Positions 44,301-50,549 are shown, numbered from the stretch's first letter. The stretch: 64,000 nucleotides of DNA from Neptunicoccus cionae (GCF_002860325.1 NZ_PKOJ01000008.1:186001-250000), one strand, 5' to 3'. Notes: generated from the letters alone by a model not told the origin. A program made the numbers and translations.

Positions 44301-47117
44301 TATCACTGTCTCGCTCATGCCTTGGATGTTGGTGCCCGTATCAACCACTGTGGCATTAGTCGCAGAGTCAATCGTCACATTTCCAAGCGCCGTAGCCTGA
44401 GCTGCGGTCAGATTCAGGTCTGTATCGCTGGCAGACAGAACGTCAACGTTCTTGCCATCAAGTGCAGCAATATCCAGTGCTGCAAGGTTTACACCTGTGT
44501 CAGACAGAGTAACCGTGTCTGCTGCATCCAGCGTCACAGTGCCAAGCGCAGAGAATTGCGCTGCGGTCAGTGTCAGCGTTCCGTCCGTAGATTTGATCCC
44601 GTCGACCAGCAATCCGGCAAGGCCCGAAATCGCCGTGCTGTCCAGAGCCTGAATGTTTAGGGCGGTGTCCGTCACGGTCACAAGATCCCCGCCAAACAGC
44701 GAAACGCCGTTCAGGGCCTGAATCTGTTCGACAGTCAGGGCCAGAGGATTACCCTCCGCAGAAATCAGGTCAAAATTCCGCGCGGCCAGCGCAGCAATTT
44801 CAGTGGCTGACAGGGCTTCGATATTGGCGGCTGTATCCCCGAGAATACCCTGATTGGACTCCGCGATCGCCATGGCGCCCATCTGAACGGCCTGCGCAGC
44901 ATTCAATTGCAGATTGGTATCTGTCGAGAACAGGAAATCCACATGCGCGGCCGCCATTTCGGCGATTTTCGCAGGCGTAAAGAAAAGAAAGTCAATAGCT
45001 TGAGCAAAGGTCGTTTCGACTGTCACCTCGTCGGCTTCGGTCAGGGCAACCGTGCCCAGCGCATTGAACTTATCAAGGTTCAGTGTCAGACCGCCAACCG
45101 TAGCATCAAGAATGTCAATCCCGTCCCCTGCAAGATTCCCGATTTCAGTTGAAGTCAGCGCGCTCAGTTCCGTGCCGGTGTCCGCCAGCGTTACGATATC
45201 GCCCTCTGTCAATGTCACAGGACCGAGTGCTTCGTACTGGGCGACAGTCAGGGACAGTGCGTCATCGTTGGCGTCGATAACGTCAATTCCGTTGGTGTCC
45301 AACTGCGCGAAGGCGCTGCTGTCCAGCCCCGCAATGGCGCTTCCCGCGTCCAGCAATGTCACGGTATCGCTGGTTGTCAGGGACATGCTGGACGCCGCCA
45401 GCGCTGAATATTGCGCCACATCCAGAGACAGCGTTCCGTCCGTGGAAGCCAGAGCATCAATGCCCAAAGCAGCCAGCGCCGTAATGTTCGCCGCTGTAAG
45501 CGTTTGCAGGTTCGCGGCACTGTCCACAATAGTCACAACATCCGAGGCGTCGAATCCGACGGAACCCAAAGCAAGCGCCTGTTCCACATTAAGGGACAGA
45601 GCGTCATCGGAAACATTAATGGAATCAATGCCTTTGACAGAAAGTGCGGCAATATCTGCCGCAAGCATCCCTCCAATCGCAGCGCCGGCATCAGAAAGCG
45701 TGGCTGTGTCGCTGGCGGCAACTTTCAGCGTTCCGAAGGCCGCCAGCTGATCGACCGTCAGGGAAAGAATACCGGTCGTGGAAGAAATTTCATCTACATT
45801 CAAAGACACCAGCGCCGTGAAATCCGCAGGCACCAGAGCCTCCAGACTGGCCGTAGTGTCCAATACTGTGACCAGATCGTCAGAAGCCAGCGTTACCCCG
45901 TTCAAGGCATTGACTTGGGCAAGGGACAGAACCAGCATGTTGTCGGACGCATCAAGAGCATCAACGTTGGCCGCCGCAAGTCCACCAATCGCAGTGGAAT
46001 CCAGACCAGCCAGAGCGCTGCCTGTATCAACCAGAGTGACAGTATCCCCGTCGGTGAGCGTAACACCACCAAGCGCCGAATACTGAGCTACGGACAGATC
46101 CAGCGTGTTATCCAGAGCATCAATCGCATCGATCAAATCTGTGGCCAGATCGCCGATTTCGCCAGCGGAAAGGGCCGCAATCGTCGCGCCTGAATCCGCA
46201 AGGGTTACTATGTTCGCCTCTGTCAGAAGAACAGTTCCAAGCGCCTGATATTGCGCAACATTCAGGGCAAGCGAACCATTCGTCGCAAGAAGAACGTCTA
46301 CACCTGCGCCCGCCAGTGCCGAAATTTCGCCAGCAGTGAGCGCAGCAAGATTGGCAGAGGTATCCTGCAGGGTAACAGTATTTCCTTCGACCAGCGCAAC
46401 CGATCCGAGGGCATTGAATTGTGCAACAGTCAGAGCAAGGCTTCCGTCACTCGCAGAGAGCGTGTCGATGTTCTTGCTGGACAGGGAACTGATCTGTACC
46501 ACGCTCATCGCGCTGATGTTGGCCCCTGTGTCGGAAACAGTAATGTTGTTGTCAACTTCAAGAGAAATCGCGCCAAGGGCCAGAAACTGGGCTGTAGAGA
46601 ACGTCAGGTTGACATCTGTAGCGGTTATTGAGGACAGCCCTGCAGCGGCAAGTGTACCAATCAGCCCGGCACTCAATCCGGAAATATTTGCACCGGTATC
46701 GGACAGAACAACCGTATCCCCGGCAGCGAAAGTCATGCCACCAAGGTTCGTCACCTGATCGATATCAAGCACGAGGAAATCGTCAGAAGCATCAAGGACC
46801 ATGACCCCGAGCGCTGCAAAATTCGCGAGCTGTGTACCTGTTAAGGCTTCGATGGAGGCTCGGGTGTCCCGCAATGCCGGCGTGTCTCCGGCGGTCAGCG
46901 CCACGCCTCCGAGATTGTTCAGTTGCGCGACCGAAAGGTACAAACCGTCATCCGATGCATCGATTGTATCGACGTTGAAAGCAGAGAGATCGGCAACTTG
47001 TGCAGGTGTCAGACCTGCAATGTTTGCTGCGGTATCGACAAGAACGACATCATCCGTTGGACTGTATGCGGAGCCAGCTGAAAGAAAATCTGCGACGGTG
47101 ATTGTTACGACTGCCAT
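29319..47117 (-). CDS. Giant secreted RTX repeat protein (5932 residues)
   Basis: One uninterrupted 17.8 kb frame for a protein of roughly 590 kDa (at 100 Da per residue). After about 20 residues (MAVVTITVADFLSAG) the 56-residue repeat starts and runs for about 95 copies to near residue 5330. Five ~98-residue RTX modules with GGAGxDxLxG nonapeptides follow, then a 70-residue tail (FVFGTGYEGDIV onward, ending DSFDFI) nearly matching that of the 1678-residue paralogue, consistent with type I secretion. It is acidic, with no cysteine noticed and no signal peptide, retention domain or known adhesive or catalytic domain. Probably a very long calcium-stabilised fibre or matrix/S-layer-like protein. 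GAGG precedes the ATG. The frame staying open over so many repeats argues for strong selection. Confidence 0.9.
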   Translation of the reverse strand: MAVVTITVADFLSAGSAYSPTDDVVLVDTAANIAGLTPAQVADLSAFNVDTIDASDDGLYLSVAQLNNLGGVALTAGDTPALRDTRASIEALTGTQLANFAALGVMVLDASDDFLVLDIDQVTNLGGMTFAAGDTVVLSDTGANISGLSAGLIGTLAAAGLSSITATDVNLTFSTAQFLALGAISLEVDNNITVSDTGANISAMSVVQISSLSSKNIDTLSASDGSLALTVAQFNALGSVALVEGNTVTLQDTSANLAALTAGEISALAGAGVDVLLATNGSLALNVAQYQALGTVLLTEANIVTLADSGATIAALSAGEIGDLATDLIDAIDALDNTLDLSVAQYSALGGVTLTDGDTVTLVDTGSALAGLDSTAIGGLAAANVDALDASDNMLVLSLAQVNALNGVTLASDDLVTVLDTTASLEALVPADFTALVSLNVDEISSTTGILSLTVDQLAAFGTLKVAASDTATLSDAGAAIGGMLAADIAALSVKGIDSINVSDDALSLNVEQALALGSVGFDASDVVTIVDSAANLQTLTAANITALAALGIDALASTDGTLSLDVAQYSALAASSMSLTTSDTVTLLDAGSAIAGLDSSAFAQLDTNGIDVIDANDDALSLTVAQYEALGPVTLTEGDIVTLADTGTELSALTSTEIGNLAGDGIDILDATVGGLTLNLDKFNALGTVALTEADEVTVETTFAQAIDFLFFTPAKIAEMAAAHVDFLFSTDTNLQLNAAQAVQMGAMAIAESNQGILGDTAANIEALSATEIAALAARNFDLISAEGNPLALTVEQIQALNGVSLFGGDLVTVTDTALNIQALDSTAISGLAGLLVDGIKSTDGTLTLTAAQFSALGTVTLDAADTVTLSDTGVNLAALDIAALDGKNVDVLSASDTDLNLTAAQATALGNVTIDSATNATVVDTGTNIQGMSETVISALAASGIDAIDSSTNAFAFSLAQYNALGTVALTGADTVTITDAKATLEALNATQITALDAAGIDILNTTEDAITLTVSQATALADITLAVEDDAAVEDSGATIGALSNTAIEALDDAGIDRIDATDNVLTLSVAQYLALSGIELTQADVITLADTNENIALLDATAFDGLKAAGIDSIDVTDGTLTLSVAQFRNLNGVLLTDSDTVVLSDTAANLESLTSTEIGNLAGLFVDKLDAGTDPINLDVAQATALGSVTVETAGSTKVVDSAVNIQGMTTTQISALAGAGFDEISATDTNVTLSGLQVAALGTVVMDSDNYVTLQDTNDYLSGLTSVEVAELAASGIDEIDSSDNFLILSLAAYRALGTVSLNSGDSNTINDTGAALSGLTLSEISGLSGAFVHILASKSGVFALSVEKLNALGAVAVTETSNFVLTDSQANIEALTDTYIGGLAALEVDSIDSLDNVLNLTVAQANALGAVTLTAGDMVTVVDTATAIDGLTEANILALDAAGVDKIDAGGGAFALTLAEYNALGNVALKQADDVTLADSSANLAALDAAAIGGLSADGIDTIDVSDNALTLSVAEALALGTVTFAADDVVTVLDTAAAIQGLTALQIEAFDTAGIDILDSTEGAFNLTVAQVRALGGIVAAGSDTVTLLDIGGNIASLSSTEIAALAGAGIDRIDASNVVLSLSVAQLHALGTVTLTSSDSISLSDTSANIAALSVAQISALSGLKVDLINATDDVLELSLAQFNAIGTVGINSGDNMTILDTGANLAGLTPAQIGTLEGKGVDTFKASDGILDLTVAQFNVLGGVDLVAENTVTLKDTGAALASLNASNIAGLEAAYVDALDATDNVLDLTVDQATALGAVTIAADDLVTIKDTGAAIAAMTSSEIGALSASGIDAIDASDDVFSMTVEQATSLNGVLIDASDTATIFDTGAAIAGMSQAQIAALETSGFTSIDASDDALSLSLAQIGALGTVTLTETDTVTVVDTATALAALTLTDIANLKTAQVDILKSSDGTLALTVEQFNALAPIELTDTDIVTLTDTAANLEALSVTEIQALGTAGIDALDATDNVLSLSVDKLNALGAVELTDADEVTLLDNGATLGALTAGAIAALEAAGVDVIDSDTDEITLTIQQYQSLGAVELTQLDNVTLADSNENIALLSALAIEGLAADGIDVLKSTDPVLSLTVAQYEALGTVELVDADYVELDDTSANLEAMSDTLIAGLTAKGIDGIRADDATLNFSVAQATALNAVSILGTAVVSVVDSGAAIGAMTATEITALTGAGFDAIDADNDILTLDLAQFDALGSVTLTGGDAVTLKDTNANIGALSDGQINGLSAAGIDFLESSEADLTLSLGQYFSLGTVELVAGDNVIIADSSANLQSLNTTQISELSGNLVDELRALDGQLFLLVDQVNALGTVTISAASNAVLRDTGAEIGGMLVAELEALEGAGIQTIEVTDTNLTFDAAQVVALGTVTIDTNAVVTLADTGTAISALDATALAGLAATGVDTIDATSGVISFTKAQLFALGTVSLTPADDVTLLDTAANIEAMTVGEFSALAGLGVDDISAGGNAVSISVDQVDALGVPFNPADTVSVADTAANIAAMSQSLVSKLAMVGVDHVEPTDAVLNVGVAFATSLGTVTIVSLNDVILTDTVSALSAMTVAEIGDLAGSGFSHIDSTNDVLSLDLSQFAALGTVVPVDGDTVTIYDTSANLSALLPSEIADLNTAGVDILEASEGTLALNVAQALQLGSIVLEMDNTNTLADLASNIQALTASQIAGLAGHGFDIINATDGALNLSVGQYRALGTVSLTGSNNVTLVDTEANLDGLTLTEFGNLSSNGVDFLDSSNNSLLLTVAEFNALGSVQLTAGDVVTLRDTGAAIAAMTSGQIGALKAANVDVLDATDNVLSLNYAQFSALGGVNLTNADVVTLRDTAANLGSLTPTQLGSLIGVDIVDSSDGILSLNIEQALSLDGLVIAGTTVATLADTAANLQALTPAQLATLNGIGMDLIDTDGDILTLSVAQAVALDGISVVSEDAVTLSDTAINIQGMTDAQIGALAASGIDTIDSTDDTLTLTAAQAAALGAVTLHASDFALLEDTGANIAMLAPTTIAALNVSGLDRIAASDTGLNLTVAQFEALGSIALTDANTVVLVDSGANLGAMTAAEIAGLEGLAVDALDASDNVLVLNVAQYNSLGAVELALDDMITLRDTEANLDTLGLVGIAALAGDGIDVIDSLDDALSLTVAEYQALGTTSLTVEDTVTLEDVAANIQALLAGEIGALAGKGIDIIDATDTALSLRVDQLEALGTVALTAADTVTLSDTAANLLAIADLSALAALEVDALYATDGNLNLTFAQIEALGTVTADSIAEVVLADGSMTIQNLSLVQLGALAAAGVDRIDATDNLTYLTKAQVDALGAVALTADDTNFLKDTALNIGMLTPSEIVALQGKGIDTIASADIGAAFSVSIAQYDALGTITLNASDTVTLVDTGAALAALTETQLSGLAGNEIDAIDASDNVLSLTVAKLNALGAVSLTGDDVVTLLDTAANIAALAVGEIAALEGLGVDIIDVSDGALALTYAQFDALGAVALTDADTVTLVDTGSNLTALNATQIGALEGAGIDALDSTTDAMAITLEEFNALGAVTLETTDEVTLTATGSALGGLTSTFIGGLAAAGIDILDAEDDVLTLDLSQYNALGGVELTEADEVTLADTGAALGGLTETEIAALGTSGVDIIDATDNSLTLSVAQYLALGTTALSEDDTVTISDTATNIQSMTVTQLAGLAGAGVSFITTGGAQLTLSIAQAGALGTVSVAIGDLAVVSDTSSSLSALTTVEIAALGVSGIDRLDATDDMVSFNVAQAAALMNAGISIDYTDTATLVDLGANIQALSPTDFTELRETTGIDVIDASDDILELTLAQFNAITGAWGMALPNAEHIVLPAPEDMSLTQADVITLKDSSVALAGLSGIQIEALADAGIDHIDVIENALTWTLEQANALGTVTFASDDVVTVVGAEADFSALSVSQIAALEAAGVDVFDASDDLQTLSVAQYRALGTISFGTGDVVTIADTGAALATLTTGEISLLSAAGVSELDATDGALDLSVLQATALGSVVVDSEDTVTVVDNSAALGSLTAAQIAGLGSSGIDTLDATDGSVSFSVDAALALAEADITIEAADTATILDLGALISGLPVTHLTNLVAVGFDKLDAIDNTLSLNVEQYNYITGDGGLTLSQMDEVTLADTAAAFAMLDATAIGGLEAAGIDRLDVTENILTLDVLKAKSLGAVVFAANDVVTISDAGYVFAELTPTEIAAFGTAGIDTFDASDNSLVLNVAQYLALGSLSLSSDDDVTIYDVAANIQNMTVAQIAGLEAAGVSTVTSNGQDIYLSVDQATALGAVTVGDGVTAIVADTSAALSALTTTQIAGLGTSGLERIDASENAVSFSVAQGTALFAAGLVIDGGDVATLLDLGVNLADMSISEIQDLKQAGFDIVDASDDELSLSINQYQAITGYSGAMVSAKSDAMALPSGMSLTQTDTVTLADTGAALGMLGSMDISGLEAAGVDIIDAIDDVLSLSVAQYQALGAVELTADDVVTLADSGSQLAGLSVTQISALGGDHIDVLDATDDVLALSIEQFNALGSVTLTGGDTVTLVDTGANLAALTVSAISALQAAGVDALDASDDVLVLSLDQYNALGTVALTGDDTVTLADTGATLAALTATEIGGLEAAGIDALDVSDGVISLTVAQATALGAVTVAGDDDVTVSDTGAAIAAMTSTQIAALAAAGVDKINATDGALSLTVAQYLALGSVALTGANTVTLADTGANLAALSVAQIGALEAAGIDGLDATDDVLSLSLAQFGALASVTLAAGDDVSIVDTGAALAALTVSELTSLGAAGVDVLDATDDEINLSVIQVLALDTLVVADGDTATLVDRGEDIAALSVAQLAALETYNIDAIDADDDSLSLTVAQLEALGSVVLSASDTVTLVDTGSNLAAMSVSQIGALAASGVSEIDASDNSLALSVAQFQALGTVQLSAGDLVTLEDTGASISAMTVAEVAALSAGNVDTIDATDDLVELTAAQTIALGSVSIAPADMGVLVDTGANIGAMTAVQIGALSGFGIDRIDASDDVLALSVAQLNSLGPVALTSGDTVTLQDTGAALSAMTAGEIAALAGLGVDVLDATDGELTLTLAQFNSLGAVALSEADVVTLRDTGATLSAMTVSELAALEGAGVDALDASDDALTFTLAQIDALGAVSLTAGDTVTIADTGAGLSALSATEISALATLGVDVFDATDDQITLSAAQAVALGAILIATGDDATVSDTAANIQALTAAQLAAFVGGGIDGLDASDDALVFSFDQYAATSGMEFDATDSLTVEGTSGDDVFSSANVAVSFKGLEGNDELNGSALGDTLNGGAGADTLNGGDGNDIADYSDSSAGVTVRLWNGTGTGGDAEGDILSSIEGITGAVHNDVLIGATNSADFLDGGAGNDYMNGLSGNDTLIGGDGDDILVGGAGADVLDGGAGFDIADYAGSALGVTVKLWNGTGAGGDAEGDTLTGIEGVVGSSMRDVFVGAVGVNNKLEGRGGNDFINGLSGDDTLYGGADNDTLIGGAGADSLDGGAGSDAVEYLASTSGVTVRLWNGTGSGGDAEGDTLTGIETVTGSNFNDSLVGAASVADYLKGAAGRDYLLGLSGDDTLDGGDGDDVLYGGAGADYLIGGSGIDRADYSTSTAGGVTIRLWNGTGTGGDAQGDTLGGIEDVTGTSFNDVIIGSNNVANRLVGGAGNDYIDALSGDDILVGGAGADSLYGGTGNDTVEYIQSTAGVTIRLWNGTGVGGDAQGDVLGGIENVRGSAFNDFLIGSTNQANFLRGEGGNDYLNGLSGADRLDGGVGSDTLIGGAGNDVFVFGTGYEGDIVQEFEDGADTVDLIGGLTYADLTVTSISGGVRATITASPTDYIDLMGVAIGDIDSFDFI
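29560..31080 (-). repeat. RTX module block of the 5932-residue protein
   Basis: Five modules of about 98 residues, each with GVTVRLWNG (or KLWNG), GGDAEGD or GGDAQGD, and three to five GGxGxD nonapeptides. The DNA encoding RLWNG recurs at about 30312, 30608 and 30899, giving a period near 294 bp. The layout is the same as in the neighbouring paralogue. Confidence 0.85.
31130..47060 (-). repeat. About 95 tandem copies of the 168-bp (56-residue) coding repeat
   Basis: 16 kb of coding repeats. The number is the array length divided by 168; individual copies were not all delimited. Each unit reads as strand (VTLxDT), helix (ANIAALTxxQIAAL), strand (GVDxIDA) and helix (LSLTVAQYNALG), which predicts an alpha/beta solenoid. 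A few copies carry 10-15 extra residues, and one near the N-terminus is irregular (FLFFTPAKIAEM region, about 44940-45000). Confidence 0.88.
33640..36030 (-). repeat. Higher-order repeat: three copies of a five-unit cassette
   Basis: Within the 168-bp array, one marker unit with inserted ITG-type residues recurs at about 35480 (ITGAWGM), 34580 (ITGDGGL) and 33725 (ITGYSGA), roughly 0.85-0.9 kb apart. The four units between markers keep the same order of special features, including one with LDLG in place of DTGA. Five units form a cassette that was duplicated as a block. Confidence 0.65.
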
Positions 47118-47953
47118 GATAAACCTCGTTAGTATTCAAAAAAATAATGACGAGTACGACCCCGCACCCGCTCAAAAAGAGCTCCATAAAAATTGTAAAG
47201 AAACCGTTAAGGCTTATCTGGATAGGTGGATTGATCTACGACTCTGAAAATACGAGTCAGTCGCTATGCAAATCCACGTTAAAACGAACCAAAAATTAAA
47301 AAAGCCCCACCGGCATCTCACGCCTAAAATTTCACTCCCTTATTACACTATTAGCACATCACGCTTTGGCAATCACCGTCTTTTGTGTGACTATCCGCCA
47401 AAATATTTTGTGCAATTTAGGAAAATTTTTCTTGCCACGGTTTTTTGACCGCCATGGTTTCGACAAAGTCTCGCCACAAAGTTTCAGCCTGTTTTCGAAG
47501 TTTTTCCGACACATCTTACGGATCAAACTTGACAATCGGCAACAGAAAAATCCATCACAAATTTTCAACATAATACAATAAATACAATCCGTTAGCATAA
47601 TATCTCTTTGAGATCCGTTTCAATTGTTGAATCATTTGAACACCTCCTGGCGCGGATTGAAGCAACCACCTCCACTCTGTGACGCAAAGTTCCTTTTACC
47701 TATCAAGTTTTATAATTCGGTTAATCAAGGTCTTTAGCGACGAATACGACGAAGACTCCGCCCCTGCAGATGCAACGATTTTCGTAAATCTACTTTAAAT
47801 TGCTAAACTTGTACAAATCGAACCTACTTAATAGAATTAATATGAGACAATTCCGGCCCGACTCTCCCTGCCCGCAAACTGTCGAACTCGGGGAATTTCA
47901 GGTCGGGTCACGCCGGGATGTGAGGCAATAAATGACACCAGTGTAACACCCGC
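47118..47953. other. 836-base AT-rich intergenic region upstream of the giant RTX gene
   Basis: No gene is supported. The stretch 47270-47840 is markedly AT-rich compared with the neighbouring genes. It must contain the promoter of the 5932-residue protein on the minus strand and the 3' end of the SDR transcript at 47954. TTGACA occurs at 47529-47534 on the plus strand without a good -10 partner. I could not assign a promoter with confidence. Confidence 0.5.
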
Positions 47954-48739
47954 TCACAGGCCAACATTGCGCTCCATCAGCTTTTGATAGTGCCGCGGCG
48001 CGATGCGGTTCAGCCACCATGCCAATCGCGCCACCCGCCCTACGGGGATCATCTCTTGCCCTTTTGACAGTCCGCGCAGGATTTCCACGCTGGCCTGTTC
48101 CGGCGTCATGACATCCACCGCATCTGTGGCCGACCCCGGTCGGGCCAGCCCGCCGGATTGCGGTTCTGCGCGGCCGATATTGGTGCCAACAAAGGACGGC
48201 GCAGCGATTTGCACTTTCACGCCATGGGCCCGCTCTTCGGAGCGTAGCGATTTGAAGAACCCTTCCAGCGCATGTTTGCTGGCGGCATAGGCCGTGCGCT
48301 GCGTCAGGGGCGAGAATCCGGCCACCGAAGACATGGCCAGATGGGTGCCTTTTGCCTGCCGTACCGCGTGCAAAAACAGCGCAGCACAAGACACGGCGGC
48401 AAAGTAATTCACTTCGAACAGTTTGCGATGGGCCGACATATCCTGTGTTTCAAACGGTCCGATCTGGGTCAGCCCTGCATTATAAACCACAAGATCAATG
48501 GAAGGGCTTTGTGCCAGAACTTGCGCCGCCACCGCGTTCAGCGCATCAGCATCGCACAGATCACAAGCCAGCGCTGTGACGCCTGTCTTCCGGCCCATCC
48601 GCTCCAGTTGATCGCTTGGCAAATCCAGCAGATAGACCTGCCACCCCTGCAGCAACAAATCGGTTGTCATGGCCTGCCCCAAGCCTCCGGCGCCGCCGGT
48701 TATCACTGCTGTTTTCACAGGTTTGCCGCCTTTCTCCAT
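47954..48739 (-). CDS. Short-chain dehydrogenase/reductase
   Basis: A 261-residue NAD(P)-dependent SDR. The cofactor glycine motif is TGGAGGLGQ near residue 14, followed by VYNAG, the catalytic Ser in SSVAGFS and YAASK (Tyr and Lys). An acidic residue after the second strand (LLDLP) favours NAD over NADP. The start overlaps the upstream dehydrogenase by 25 bases; a GTG at codon 8 is a possible alternative start. It is the last gene of the monooxygenase operon and probably oxidises or reduces an alcohol/ketone intermediate of that pathway. Confidence 0.9.
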   Translation of the reverse strand: MEKGGKPVKTAVITGGAGGLGQAMTTDLLLQGWQVYLLDLPSDQLERMGRKTGVTALACDLCDADALNAVAAQVLAQSPSIDLVVYNAGLTQIGPFETQDMSAHRKLFEVNYFAAVSCAALFLHAVRQAKGTHLAMSSVAGFSPLTQRTAYAASKHALEGFFKSLRSEERAHGVKVQIAAPSFVGTNIGRAEPQSGGLARPGSATDAVDVMTPEQASVEILRGLSKGQEMIPVGRVARLAWWLNRIAPRHYQKLMERNVGL

Positions 48740-49650
48740 AGCTCGAACACCTCCCGACTGGTCAGTTCAGGTGTGTAGCCGAACCTCTGTTTCAACGCGG
48801 TGTTGTCCAGTACAGGGCGGAACTGCAAAAATCGCACCTGTTCCGGCCCATAGCGGGACAGGCCAAGCGGTTTGGCCACCGCCAGCGCCAACTGCACCAG
48901 CCCTGCCGGAATTGTGCGCACAGGTTTGCCCAGCCGTTCCGCCAGTTCGGGGATGCCAACCGCCCCGTCCCCTGCCACGTTGAAGATACCCGATGGTCCA
49001 TCAGTTGCAGCCCGCCGCAAAATGCGGGCCAGATCCTGCGTCCAGATAAACACAAACGGGCTGTCATATCCCCGCAGCATCAACAGTTTCGGTTTGTGAA
49101 ACAGGGCGGTAATCTGGTTCTCCAGCCCCGCGCCCAGCACTGTGCCGACCCGGAGGACGACCTGCTCCAATGCGGGATGATCCTGCCGCGCCTGTGCCAG
49201 CATCTCTTCGACCAGCCGCTTGTGATGGGCATAAGGGAAGGCTTCGTTGCCGCGCAAGGGATCGCCTTCGCGCAAGGGAACAGGGTTGTCCGCGTGATAA
49301 CCGTAGGCCGCACCGGAGGATGTCACCACAATTCGCCGCACATCGTGTTTGATGCAGGCCGCCAGCACAGCACGGGTGCCCTTCACGTCCACATCATATT
49401 CAAACGCCCGCGTGGACCCCTTGGGCGGCGAAACGATAGAGGCGAGATGCACCACCGTATCCGGCCGGTGCGCACCGATTACGCGGTCCGGGTCATCCCC
49501 TGTCACATCAAGCCTTTCAAAGGTAACACCTTCCGGCAAAGCGGGCTGGTGCAGGTCCGTGGCAATCACCTGATGCTGCGCAGGGTCAAGTTCCGCCAGC
49601 AGGGCCTGCCCCACAGCACCCGCCGCCCCTGTAATCAGAATACGGCTCAT
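48715..49650 (-). CDS. NAD-dependent epimerase/dehydratase family protein
   Basis: A 311-residue extended-SDR protein. The nucleotide motif is ITGAAGAVGQ at residues 5-14; the active-site Tyr-x3-Lys appears as YAHHK, with a Ser-rich strand VTSSGAAYG before it. Members act on sugar nucleotides or, in the 3-beta-hydroxysteroid dehydrogenase-like branch, on sterol-type alcohols; NDP-sugar genes are absent here. I chose the ATG at 49650 because it forms an ATGA overlap with the transporter gene and begins directly with the Rossmann strand; an ATG 69 bases upstream adds residues that do not fit the fold. Confidence 0.87.
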   Translation of the reverse strand: MSRILITGAAGAVGQALLAELDPAQHQVIATDLHQPALPEGVTFERLDVTGDDPDRVIGAHRPDTVVHLASIVSPPKGSTRAFEYDVDVKGTRAVLAACIKHDVRRIVVTSSGAAYGYHADNPVPLREGDPLRGNEAFPYAHHKRLVEEMLAQARQDHPALEQVVLRVGTVLGAGLENQITALFHKPKLLMLRGYDSPFVFIWTQDLARILRRAATDGPSGIFNVAGDGAVGIPELAERLGKPVRTIPAGLVQLALAVAKPLGLSRYGPEQVRFLQFRPVLDNTALKQRFGYTPELTSREVFELWRKAANL

Positions 49651-50549
49651 CTTTGGGCCTCGGTCCGGTTGAACAGACTGGCGAGCGCGATGCCAGAAAT
49701 CGCGTGCCAGATACCCCAAAAGGCCGCGACAACAGCCATGCCGCCCAAGCCTCCGAAAAAGCCGAAGATCAGCACAAGTCCAAGACCGGAGTTCTGGATG
49801 CCGGTCTCTATTGTAATGGCGCGGCGGTCATACGGGCTGAGCCGCGCGAGACTGGCAAGGGAAAACCCGCCCGCCAGCGCCAGTGCATTGTGAAGCACGA
49901 CCAATCCGGCGACGAACCATGCAAATTGCAGGAAAAAGCCCCAGTTCGCCGCCAGCGCCAACACGATGAAGGCCACAAAGATTCCCATGGATGCCAGTTG
50001 CATAGGCTTGCGCAGACGCCCTGCCAGTGCCGGTTTGCGGGCGTTCAGCGCGATGCCCAGCGCCAGCGGTAACAGCAGCATCAGCGTCACCGTGATCGCA
50101 ACCTGCACCGGGTCAATGGCCGTGGCCTGCAACACCGCGCGGGTTGGGGCGTAGAGCCCGCCCCAGAACGCGATATTGAGCGGCGTCAACAGCACCGCCC
50201 CCACCGTGGCAAAGGCCGTCATCGACACAGAAAGGGCCGCATTTCCCCCTGCACGATGGGTGATAAAGTTCGAAATATTCCCCCCCGGACAGGCCGCAAC
50301 TAGGATCAAACCCAGGGCGATCGACGGGCGCGGCGTTGTTACCAGCACCAGCAGAAAGGTCAGCGCAGGCAGCAGTAAAAACTGCGAGACCAGCCCGACG
50401 ATCAGGGCTTTGGGCGCCACCAGCACCCGCCGGAAATCATCCACCCGCAAGTCAAGTGCGATAGAGAACATCACAACGGCAAGAATGGCATTCAGCGCCA
50501 TCAGGCTGGCCGGACTGAAGTTCAGCATGATTGTGTCAAGATCCTGCAT
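49647..50549 (-). CDS. BASS family (bile acid:sodium symporter-like) transporter
   Basis: A 300-residue inner membrane protein with about nine or ten hydrophobic helices. The family's helix-break motifs are visible: ACPGGNISNF in the first half and ETGIQNSGLG in the second, which form the sodium and substrate site. BASS proteins carry bile acids or other organic anions with sodium. The ATG at 50549 overlaps the monooxygenase stop by one base (TGATG), and the stop overlaps the next ATG. Co-expression with oxidative enzymes suggests that it imports their substrate. Confidence 0.88.
   Translation of the reverse strand: MQDLDTIMLNFSPASLMALNAILAVVMFSIALDLRVDDFRRVLVAPKALIVGLVSQFLLLPALTFLLVLVTTPRPSIALGLILVAACPGGNISNFITHRAGGNAALSVSMTAFATVGAVLLTPLNIAFWGGLYAPTRAVLQATAIDPVQVAITVTLMLLLPLALGIALNARKPALAGRLRKPMQLASMGIFVAFIVLALAANWGFFLQFAWFVAGLVVLHNALALAGGFSLASLARLSPYDRRAITIETGIQNSGLGLVLIFGFFGGLGGMAVVAAFWGIWHAISGIALASLFNRTEAQR

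Noticed and set aside
31130-47060. CRISPR-like periodicity
   Set aside because: The 168-bp period is coding, the units are diverged and contiguous without spacers, and the frame is unbroken.
22533-47117. Diversity-generating retroelement acting on the repeat proteins
   Set aside because: No reverse transcriptase gene and no template/variable repeat pair with A-specific differences were seen in the window.
47359-47598. Small Cys/Lys-rich open frames (both strands) in the AT-rich region
   Set aside because: They overlap each other on opposite strands, lack ribosome sites and have random-looking composition.
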